Source: Microbacterium proteolyticum
GTDB lineage: Bacteria; Actinomycetota; Actinomycetes; Actinomycetales; Microbacteriaceae
DNA length: 64,000 nt
Reading direction: 5' to 3'
NCBI RefSeq assembly: GCF_014192415.1
Contig: NZ_JACHXY010000002.1
Coordinates: 248,001 to 312,000 of the forward strand
The notes below the pieces were generated by a model. That model was not told the origin of the DNA. It made no database searches and was given only the letters and a program-made list of their open reading frames with translations. Made by a program: the position numbers and the translations under genes. Position 1 is the first letter of the stretch. Each line of letters starts with the position of its first letter. Positions 57,270 to 64,000 of the stretch are shown piece by piece.

Positions 57270-58322
57270 TCACGGAACAGTCAGCGGACGCCCCCCGCTG
57301 TTGCCCTCGTCGACCGCAGTCCATGAGGAATGACGGCGCAGTGTGTCTCGACTCACCCCCGTGAGTTCGTGCACAGCGCGTTGGCTGAGTCCCGCGGTCT
57401 TCATCAACGTGACGGCCGCTTCCCGCCGACGCCGCGGCGGCCATGACCCGAGGCGCTGCACGGTGGCCGCCTGGAGGGCTTCCCCGACGCCGATCTCCGT
57501 CGTCGCGGCGAACCGTCGGGCGCGCTCGACCGCGAGCTCGATCGTGCGCGGTGTCTCGCCGCGGTGGAGAGCCCCGACCACCCGGATGACGCGGTCGTCG
57601 ACGTCGCCGAGGAGATCGCGGAGGAGCGACTCGACCATCGCGACGTCGGGGACGCCCACCTCGAGGACCGCGTCGACGGCGAGATCGGTGCGCTCCTCCC
57701 TCGTCTCGATCAGGACGAGACCCGACCCCGCCCGCGCCCGCACGAGGGCCGCGAGGGCCGCGACGTCGCGAGCGTGCGCGTGTTCCAGGTGGACCGTCAT
57801 CCCGGATGCCGTGGCGGAGGCGACCGCGTCGACGAGACGGACGAGCGGGGCGTCGAGCACCGTCGCGAGATCGATCGTCATGACGGCACGGCCCCGCTGG
57901 TGGGCCATCCACCGCGCGCGCAGGGTCTTGCCGGTACCCGCGGGACCGACGAAGAGCACCGACCCGCCCTCCGTGAGGCGCTCGGCCACGGCGGTGAGGT
58001 GGCGCGACTGCTCCTCCCCCAGGGACGCCGTGGGCGCGGGCGCGACGCGCTCCACCGTCGCGATCGGTGACACAGGACGGTTGTTCCGCCGGACGGGTCG
58101 GGGCGATGTGCGTTCGAGGATGCCGGCGATCACCTCCGATGCCCCCGCTCCGTCGCGGTCGGCGATCTGCGTGATCACGGCTCTCGCGGCCGGGTCGGTG
58201 GCTCGCAGAGCGAACTCGACGATCTGGGCGAGGTCGTCGGCGGCGAGTCGCACCTGGCGGCGACCGCGAGGTGGCGAGCCCGCTGAACGGGGGGTGCGGG
58301 GAACGCCGGGGATGACGGACAT
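57270..58322 (-). CDS. P-loop ATPase with C-terminal helix-turn-helix, unknown function
   Basis: A 350-aa protein. An N-terminal basic part is followed by a small helical domain (~28-70, LAQIVEFALRATDPAARAVI). The ATPase region starts near residue 112; Walker A is GPAGTGKT near 124-131. The expected Walker B is replaced by GSGLVLIETREE, so no clear DE pair exists. The C-terminus has an HTH (TLMKTAGLSQRAVHELTGVS, then RDTLRRHSSW). This AAA-HTH fusion could be a STAND- or DnaC-like regulator. It is a single gene convergent on glnA, and no regulon can be proposed. Confidence 0.6.
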   Translation of the reverse strand: MSVIPGVPRTPRSAGSPPRGRRQVRLAADDLAQIVEFALRATDPAARAVITQIADRDGAGASEVIAGILERTSPRPVRRNNRPVSPIATVERVAPAPTASLGEEQSRHLTAVAERLTEGGSVLFVGPAGTGKTLRARWMAHQRGRAVMTIDLATVLDAPLVRLVDAVASATASGMTVHLEHAHARDVAALAALVRARAGSGLVLIETREERTDLAVDAVLEVGVPDVAMVESLLRDLLGDVDDRVIRVVGALHRGETPRTIELAVERARRFAATTEIGVGEALQAATVQRLGSWPPRRRREAAVTLMKTAGLSQRAVHELTGVSRDTLRRHSSWTAVDEGNSGGRPLTVP

Positions 58323-58404
58323 GGGGGATCTCCCGAGCTGAAGTCGACACGATCGACCATCGTTCGACGGTCGCGATCCGCCGCGTGCGCGGCGGCGCGT
58401 GACC

Positions 58405-58809
58405 TCAGGTACGGGAGATACCGAAGACGATCAGAGGATGCCGACGCGGCGGGGGCGCGCCCGACCGCATCCCCTCTCCGCGGACTGTCGGGAGCAGCAG
58501 GACGCCGAGGACCGAGAACACGACGGCCGCGAGGACGAGAGTCACGTTCTCGGACCCGTCGGCGGCGACCGCGTTCGTCGCGTCGGTGTCGACGGGCGGG
58601 ACCAGCGCGGCATCCGGCATCTCGTCGTCATCCGTCTGCAGAAAGGAACCGACGGTGAGAGCACTGTGCGCGGTGCCCTCATGATGACCGCCCGCCTCAT
58701 CGAGATGCGTGGTCGCCCAGGCGCAGAGCAGGAGGAAGACCGCGAGTGCCAGCCGAACCGCACGCTCGGCGGAGCGACGGCCTGAGAGGCGTGAAACGGC
58801 GACGGTCAT
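58405..58809 (-). CDS. Hypothetical two-helix membrane protein
   Basis: A 134-aa protein with hydrophobic helices at ~18-32 ([15 protein letters not shown]) and ~89-107 ([19 protein letters not shown]). Between them is an exported acidic loop of ~55 residues with His ([14 protein letters not shown]) and Asp ([10 protein letters not shown]). The His/acid-rich loop could bind metal. The C-terminus is basic. It is a monocistronic gene between the AAA/HTH and alkaline phosphatase genes; no family recognised. Confidence 0.55.
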   Translation of the reverse strand: MTVAVSRLSGRRSAERAVRLALAVFLLLCAWATTHLDEAGGHHEGTAHSALTVGSFLQTDDDEMPDAALVPPVDTDATNAVAADGSENVTLVLAAVVFSVLGVLLLPTVRGEGMRSGAPPPRRHPLIVFGISRT

Positions 58810-58971
58810 CGAGCAGAGCCTAGGTGCGGCCGTCCGAGGGATGGGGGCTCATGGACGATTGACTACCGTCTGGACACCGGATCTTCACCTGGACATCGCG
58901 CAGGGGTGATCCCCGGGCAGTGGGCTTGCCCTGCGGTCGCCGGCCGCCTCGATCCGACGAAGGACTCCCCC

Positions 58972-60873
58972 ATGGACTCTCGCACTTCCCGACGCCTCCG
59001 CGCGGCCGCCGCCTCGGTGGCCGTGGCCCTGGCCGCGTCGACCTCCCTCGGCCTCCTGGCCGCTCCCGCCCTGGCCGCGACGCCCGACATCACCGAGCAC
59101 GGCGGAGCCGCGCGCAACGACGGCGACATGACCGACGCCCTGCGCGAATCGATCGTCGACGGCCCCGCCAAGAATGTCATCCTGCTGATCGGCGACGGGA
59201 TGGGCGACTCCGAGATCACCGTCGCGCGCGACTACGCCGAAGGTGCCGCGGGGCGGTTCGCCGGCATCGACGCGCTCCCCCTGACGGGTCAGTACACGAC
59301 GTACTCCATCGACGAGGCGGGCAAGCCCAACTACGCCTCCGAATCGGCGTCGACCGCCAGCGCCTGGTCGACGGGCACCAAGACGGCGAACGGTCGCCTC
59401 AGCGTCGACGTCTCCAACGCGCCGCAGGCCACGCTGCTCGAGATCGCCAAAGCCAATGGCCTGAAGACGGGCAACGTCTCGACCGCAGAGATCCAGGATG
59501 CCACTCCGGGCGCGCAGATCGCCCACATCTCGGCCCGCGGCTGCTACGGCCCCGAGCAGACGTCGAAGAATTGCTCCGCGGAGGCGCTCGAGAACGGCGG
59601 CCTCGGTTCGATCAGCGAGCAGCTGCTCAACGTGCGTCCGGACGTCACTCTCGGCGGCGGCGCGGCGAGCTTCGCGCAGACGGCGAAGGCGGGCCCGTGG
59701 ATGGGGCAGACGCTCTCGGACCAGGCGCGCGACCGCGGCTACGCGCTCGTGAAGGACGCTGCCGGACTCGAAGCGATCACGACGGCGGATGCCGACCAGC
59801 CCCTGCTCGGGCTCTTCTCCGAGGGAAACTTCCCCGTCCGTTGGAACGGACCCGCGGCGACCGACCTGACCGTCGGCGGCGAGCTCCCCGCCCCGGTCTC
59901 TTGCACGGAGAATCCCGATCGGCTCGCCACGGGCCTGTCGCTGGCCTCCCTCACCTCGAAGGCGATCGACCTGCTCGACAACGACAACGGCTTCTTCCTG
60001 CAGGTCGAGGGCGCGAGCATCGACAAGCAGGACCACGCCGCGAACGCCTGTGGGCAGATCGGCGAGACCGTCGACCTCGACGAGGCCGTGCAGGTCGCCC
60101 TCGAGTTCGCCCGCACGCAGGGCGACACCCTCGTGGTCGTCACGGCCGACCACGCCCACACGAGCCAGATCGTGGGCTCCGCCATCCCCGGCCTCAACAC
60201 CCACCTGCTCACGGCCGACGGCCAGCCCCTGATCGTCGCGTACGGAACGTCGCCGGCCGGCGGCTCGCAGCAGCACACCGGCTCGCAGGTGCGCATCGCC
60301 GGGTACGGACCGGGAGCGGCGAACGTCGTCGGTCTCACCGACCAGACCGACCTGTTCTTCACCGCCGCGAACGGTCTCGCCCTCTCGCAGAACCTCGCCG
60401 CCCTCAGCGGTCAGGCGACGGTGAGCGTGCCCGCCGAGGTACGTCCCGGCGACCCGCTCACGGTGGCGGCCGACGGCTTCGCAGCCGACTGGCAGCTCTC
60501 CGGTACGGCGTCGACGACCGGCGACCTCGGCCAACGCGACGCGCTGCGCGGCTCCGCGAACTTCACGACCACGGCCCCGACGGCCGAGGGCACCTACGAG
60601 GTGACGGTGAGCGGTGCGCAGACCGGTGTGGTGAAGACGGCATCGTTCCGCGTGTCCGCCTCTGCGGCCCCGGCGCTGACGACCACTCCCACCCCGCTGC
60701 CCTCGCCCACGGCCGGGGCGGGCGCTGCGGGCGCGGGGCAGAACGGCAACGGCTCGCCGCTGGCGATGACCGGTGCGGCGCTGCCGCTCGGTGCGCTCGT
60801 GCTGGCGGTGGGGCTGCTCGCCGTCGGCGTCACTCTGCGCCTGCGTCGTCGTCGTCGCACCGAGTTCGTCTGA
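58972..60873 (+). CDS. phoA: Secreted, cell-wall-anchored alkaline phosphatase
   Basis: A 633-aa exported enzyme. The signal peptide is at ~1-36 ([17 protein letters not shown], then APALAA with cleavage after ALA). The PhoA-type catalytic domain has [15 protein letters not shown], the nucleophile region [11 protein letters not shown] (Glu instead of the Asp of the E. coli DSAAS motif), [24 protein letters not shown] and [10 protein letters not shown]-terminal Ig-like domain follows, then a Pro/Gly/Ala linker, an LAMTG sorting motif, a hydrophobic helix and a RLRRRRR tail. This is a class E-type sortase signal. It releases phosphate from esters outside the cell. Confidence 0.85.
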   Translation: MDSRTSRRLRAAAASVAVALAASTSLGLLAAPALAATPDITEHGGAARNDGDMTDALRESIVDGPAKNVILLIGDGMGDSEITVARDYAEGAAGRFAGIDALPLTGQYTTYSIDEAGKPNYASESASTASAWSTGTKTANGRLSVDVSNAPQATLLEIAKANGLKTGNVSTAEIQDATPGAQIAHISARGCYGPEQTSKNCSAEALENGGLGSISEQLLNVRPDVTLGGGAASFAQTAKAGPWMGQTLSDQARDRGYALVKDAAGLEAITTADADQPLLGLFSEGNFPVRWNGPAATDLTVGGELPAPVSCTENPDRLATGLSLASLTSKAIDLLDNDNGFFLQVEGASIDKQDHAANACGQIGETVDLDEAVQVALEFARTQGDTLVVVTADHAHTSQIVGSAIPGLNTHLLTADGQPLIVAYGTSPAGGSQQHTGSQVRIAGYGPGAANVVGLTDQTDLFFTAANGLALSQNLAALSGQATVSVPAEVRPGDPLTVAADGFAADWQLSGTASTTGDLGQRDALRGSANFTTTAPTAEGTYEVTVSGAQTGVVKTASFRVSASAAPALTTTPTPLPSPTAGAGAAGAGQNGNGSPLAMTGAALPLGALVLAVGLLAVGVTLRLRRRRRTEFV

Positions 60874-60882
60874 TCCACTCTC

Positions 60883-60924
60883 CCTCGATGCCCGTCGCCG
60901 CACTCGCGGGGGCGGGCATCGAGG
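60883..60924. terminator. Bidirectional terminator
   Basis: CCTCGATGCCCG pairs perfectly with CGGGCATCGAGG between the convergent phosphatase and DUF2277 genes. Confidence 0.75.
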
Positions 60925-60927
60925 CGT

Positions 60928-61239
60928 TCAGGCGGTGCGTTCGGCGCGCTTCTGCTCCTGGAAGACCCGGATCGCCTCGTAGCGTTCGGCCGAACGTGCC
61001 TGCCGTTTCGCGGCTTCGACTTCGCGGACTTTCGGAGGCGCCGCGGTGACGAGGTCGTCGAGCAGGCGGCGGACGGATGCCGCGATCTCGGCCACGGCGC
61101 GATCGAAGACCGCCTGATTGGCCCGCGACGGCGTGGTCGTCCCCACGATCTTGCGCACGAACTGCCGCGCGGCGTCGTGGCATTCGGCATCCGTGGCCGG
61201 GGGCGTGAAGTTGTGCAGGGGGATGATGTTGCGGCACAT
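60928..61239 (-). CDS. DUF2277 family protein
   Basis: A 103-aa protein beginning MCRNIIPLHNFTPPAT, the highly conserved start of DUF2277, followed by long helices (ARQFVRKIVGTTTPSRANQA; DLVTAAPPKVREVEAAKRQ). The conserved N-terminal Cys and His could bind metal. The function is unknown. The start is ATG 61239; the extra upstream frame is antisense to fadD. Confidence 0.9.
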   Translation of the reverse strand: MCRNIIPLHNFTPPATDAECHDAARQFVRKIVGTTTPSRANQAVFDRAVAEIAASVRRLLDDLVTAAPPKVREVEAAKRQARSAERYEAIRVFQEQKRAERTA

Positions 61240-61347
61240 GCCCCACAGGGTAGGCCGATCGCGGGCGCATGGCGAGCGGGACGAACGAGCGGATCCATCC
61301 CCGTCAAGCGTCGTCGCGATGTCGGAGGGGCTTGGAAAGATGGAGGC

Positions 61348-63045
61348 ATGCCGGAGTCTCCTTACGCCTCGCGCCCGTGGTCGACCTCGTACGCCGAGGG
61401 CGTCCCGCTCGAGATCGACACGCCATCGCAGACCCTGCCCGAGATGCTGGCGGCCTCCGTGTCGTCGTACGGCGCGAAGGTGGCCCTGGAGTTCTTCGGT
61501 GCGTCCACGACCTACGCGCAGCTCGGCGATGAGATCCTGCGGGCCGCCGAGGGCCTCCGCCGCCTCGGTGTGCGGGCGGGTGATCGTGTCGCGCTCGTGC
61601 TCCCCAACTGCCCGCAGCACGTCATCGCGTTCTACGCGGCCTTGCGCCTGGGAGCCATCGTCATCGAGCACAACCCGCTGTACACGGCGCGCGAGCTGCG
61701 CCACCAGTTCGAAGACCACGGGGCTCGCTTCGCGATCGTGTGGGACAAGCTCGCCGATACCGTCGCCGACTTCCCGTCAGACCTCGCGCTCGAGCACATC
61801 GTGAGCGTCGACATCACCGCGGCGTTCCCGCTCTCCAAACGGCTCGCCCTGCGTCTGCCGATCGCGAAGGCACGCACGGCGCGCGCGCAGCTGACCGCGA
61901 CGCCGCAGTCGAAGCGCCCGAGCCGCTGGGAGAAGCTGCGGACCCGCGGAACGCTGTCGAAGAAGCATCCCGGCCCGCGGGTCGATGACATCGCTCTGCT
62001 GCAGTACACCAGCGGCACGACCGGTACCCCCAAAGGGGCAATCCTGACCCACGCCAACCTGCGGGCGAACGCGATGCAGGGGCGGGCGTGGGTGCCGGGA
62101 CTCCACGACGGAGAAGAGACGTTCTACGCCGTACTGCCGCTCTTCCACGCGTACGGACTGACGCTGTGCCTGACGTTCGCGATGAGTATCGGAGCGAAGC
62201 TCGTGCTCTTCCCCAAGTACGATCTCGATCTCGTCGCCGCGGCCGCGAAGAAGAGCCCGCCGACGTTCCTCCCCGCGGTGCCGCCCATCTACGATCAGCT
62301 CGCTCGCGCCGCCGCGCGCGGCTCGGTCGACCTCACCAGCGTGCGGTTCGCGATCTCCGGGGCGATGAGCTTGCCGGTCGCGACCGTCGACCGCTGGGAA
62401 CAGGCCACCGGCGGGCTGCTCGTCGAGGGCTACGGCATGACCGAGTCGTCCCCGGTCGCCTTGGGCAACCCCATCGGCCCCTCGCGGCGGCCGGGAACGG
62501 TCGGCGTGCCGTTCCCCAGCACCGAGATCCGCATCGTCGATCCCGAGAACCCGACCGTCGACCGTCCGCTCGGAGAAGCGGGCGAGCTGCTGCTGCGCGG
62601 TCCCCAGGTCTTCCGGGGGTACTGGCAGCGGCCGGCCGACACCGCCGACACCCTGCTGCCCGGGGGCTGGCTGCGCACCGGCGACATCGCGACGGTGTCC
62701 TCCGACGGGTTCGTCACCATCGTCGACCGGCTGAAGGAGATCATCATCACCGGCGGCTTCAACGTAGCGCCGACCGAGGTCGAAGACGTGCTCACCTCGC
62801 ATCCCGACATCGAGAGCGCCGCAGTCGTCGCGCTGCCCAAGCCGCGCGGCGGAGAAGACGTCGCCGCCGCCATCGTCGTCCGCGACGGCGTCGACATCTC
62901 TTCGGAGACGGTGCGCGACTACTGCAAGACACGACTGGCGGCGTACAAGGTGCCGCGCCGCATCGTCGTCGTCGACGACCTCCCGCGCTCGCTCATCGGC
63001 AAGGTGCTGCGTCGAGAGGTGCGAGAGCGCCTCATGTCGTCGTGA
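61348..63045 (+). CDS. fadD: Long-chain fatty-acid-CoA ligase
   Basis: A 565-aa ANL-superfamily enzyme. The AMP-binding P-loop is LLQYTSGTTGTPKGAILTH near residue 220. VEGYGMTESSPV, GWLRTGDIATVSSDGF and DRLKEIIITGGFNVAP follow, and the C-terminal Lys is in SLIGKVLRREVR. It activates fatty acids to acyl-CoA via an acyl-adenylate, feeding the FadAB pathway encoded at 23.6-26.9 kb. The N-terminal ~50 residues (PWSTSYAEGVPLEIDTPSQT) fit actinobacterial FadD. The start ATG 61348 follows ATGGAGGC. Confidence 0.92.
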   Translation: MPESPYASRPWSTSYAEGVPLEIDTPSQTLPEMLAASVSSYGAKVALEFFGASTTYAQLGDEILRAAEGLRRLGVRAGDRVALVLPNCPQHVIAFYAALRLGAIVIEHNPLYTARELRHQFEDHGARFAIVWDKLADTVADFPSDLALEHIVSVDITAAFPLSKRLALRLPIAKARTARAQLTATPQSKRPSRWEKLRTRGTLSKKHPGPRVDDIALLQYTSGTTGTPKGAILTHANLRANAMQGRAWVPGLHDGEETFYAVLPLFHAYGLTLCLTFAMSIGAKLVLFPKYDLDLVAAAAKKSPPTFLPAVPPIYDQLARAAARGSVDLTSVRFAISGAMSLPVATVDRWEQATGGLLVEGYGMTESSPVALGNPIGPSRRPGTVGVPFPSTEIRIVDPENPTVDRPLGEAGELLLRGPQVFRGYWQRPADTADTLLPGGWLRTGDIATVSSDGFVTIVDRLKEIIITGGFNVAPTEVEDVLTSHPDIESAAVVALPKPRGGEDVAAAIVVRDGVDISSETVRDYCKTRLAAYKVPRRIVVVDDLPRSLIGKVLRREVRERLMSS

Positions 63046-63169
63046 GGCGTGCGGGCGCGGAGCGGTTGCCGCTGCGACGCACCGGCGGCCCGCGTCGGCG
63101 GCAGCTACGCACGGCATCGGTGAGCAGCGGGGCCGGCATGGACGCCGGAGCCCGCGGCATCCATTCGCC

Positions 63170-64000
63170 TCAGCCGTAGAAGAGCTTGTCGAAGACGCGA
63201 CGGGCGCGACGCGTCGCGCCCAGGTAGTCCTCTTCGACGCGCGTCGCCGAGCGGGGCGGGTACTCGAGGATCCGCCCGATCCCGTCGAGTCGCACGCGGT
63301 CGGCCGGAAGAACGTCACTCGTCTGCCCCGACAGCAGCGTATTCGCCGAACGCAAGCGGCTCGCGAGATGCCACGCGGCGGCGAGCTTCTGCGCCGCGTC
63401 GGCCTCGACGATCCCCGCCTCGACAGCGGCATCCAGCGCCGACAGTGTCGAGGTGGTGCGCATCGCCGGGACGGCTCGCGCGTGCTGCAGCTGCAGCAGC
63501 TGCACGAGCCACTCCACGTCGCTCAGCGATCCGGGGCCGAGTTTCAGGTGACGCGCCGGGTCGGCGCCCTGTGGAAGCCGCTCGTTCTCGACGCGCGCCT
63601 TGATGCGGCGGATCTCGCGCAGGCCGTTCTGGTCGGCCGACGCCGGATAGCGCACCTCGTCGGCGAGAGCCATGAACTCTGCGATCAGCTTGACGCTGCC
63701 GGCGACGCCGCGGGCGCGCAGCAGCGCCTGCGCCTCCCACGACAGCGACCACCGCCGGTAATACTCGGCATACGCCTCGATCGACCGGGCGAGCGGGCCG
63801 CTGCGGCCCTCGGGCCGGAGTTCGGCGTCGAGGTCGAGTGGCAGGCGGTGGTCCTCCGAGTGCTCGCGGAGGCCGGCGACGAGCTTGAGTGCCAGCTGAC
63901 CCGCGCGCTGCGGGTCGACGCCGTTGGCCCGGTAGACGTACATGACGTCGGCATCCGACCCGAAGCCCATCTCGCGCCCACCGAATCGCCCCATCGCGAT
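63170..64000 (-). CDS. glnE: Glutamine synthetase adenylyltransferase/deadenylase, C-terminal part
   Basis: The last 276 residues of GlnE; the gene continues past the right edge. The visible part starts in the second nucleotidyltransferase domain, IAMGRFGGREMGFGSDADVMYVY, with the two catalytic Asp, then DLDAELRPEGRSGPL. The C-terminal regulatory helices contain RRWSLSWEAQALLRAR, LKLGPGSLSDVEWLVQLLQ and EEDYLGATRRARRVF. GlnE attaches and removes AMP on GlnA in response to nitrogen signals. It lies 6 kb from glnA. Confidence 0.95.
   Translation of the reverse strand: MAMGRFGGREMGFGSDADVMYVYRANGVDPQRAGQLALKLVAGLREHSEDHRLPLDLDAELRPEGRSGPLARSIEAYAEYYRRWSLSWEAQALLRARGVAGSVKLIAEFMALADEVRYPASADQNGLREIRRIKARVENERLPQGADPARHLKLGPGSLSDVEWLVQLLQLQHARAVPAMRTTSTLSALDAAVEAGIVEADAAQKLAAAWHLASRLRSANTLLSGQTSDVLPADRVRLDGIGRILEYPPRSATRVEEDYLGATRRARRVFDKLFYG

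Overview
The window is chromosomal DNA from a high-GC Gram-positive actinobacterium, most likely of the family Microbacteriaceae and close to Microbacterium. This is inferred from gene content and order: DUF3000-rnd, dut-DUF3710-DUF3159, sepH, DUF4193, DUF7455, sigA with an acidic/Lys-Ala-rich N-terminus, PAC2, pepA-lpdA-sucB, DUF4191-RDD-glnA and DUF2277. No rRNA, intact tRNA or CRISPR array was seen.

Region 1 (1-8785) is the right end of a temperate-phage-like element. A leftward early operon of small genes runs from a Cro-like repressor and an excisionase-like protein through a PDDEXK exonuclease, a phage Dam-type methylase, an HNH endonuclease and a DPPY adenine methylase. Ten of its junctions are 4-nt ATGA/GTGA overlaps. 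A divergent repressor and a tyrosine integrase with an SOS-like box face right. The switch region carries repeats of a 15-bp motif that include the start codons of both repressor genes.

Region 2 (8743-15676) is a second, smaller integrated element of about 6.9 kb. It is bounded by two identical 43-bp copies of the 3' part of a tRNA-Val(CAC) gene, so two elements sit in tandem in one tRNA gene whose intact copy must lie left of the window. Element 2 carries its own integrase and HTH regulators, a leftward three-gene operon, a frameshifted membrane/coiled-coil gene, and an unrecognised two-gene cargo: a 388-aa protein plus a 4-TM protein. That cargo is the best candidate here for an undescribed, possibly defensive, system.

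Region 3 (15677-64000) is core chromosome. It contains a lone PemK-like toxin, amt, zapE, a sulfurtransferase and sufE, an alpha/beta hydrolase, DUF3000-rnd, a fadA-fadB beta-oxidation operon, dxs, acnA, dut and partners, sepH, a phosphodiesterase, and convergent type IIA topoisomerase genes (parC/parE type). Then follow two alanine-racemase-like genes that appear to split the catalytic residues between them, an ATP-grasp ligase, a CofE-like ligase translationally coupled to the principal sigma factor gene, PAC2, pepA-lpd-sucB, DUF4191, RDD, glnA, an AAA/HTH protein, a sortase-anchored alkaline phosphatase, DUF2277, fadD and the end of glnE.

Nitrogen control links the ends of this region. Matches to the actinobacterial GlnR box lie upstream of both amt and glnA, and glnE, whose product adenylylates GlnA, lies at the right edge. 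The racemase-like pair, ATP-grasp ligase and CofE-like ligase are neighbours (42.3-46.0 kb) and may act together in an amide-ligation or cell-wall pathway; this is inference.
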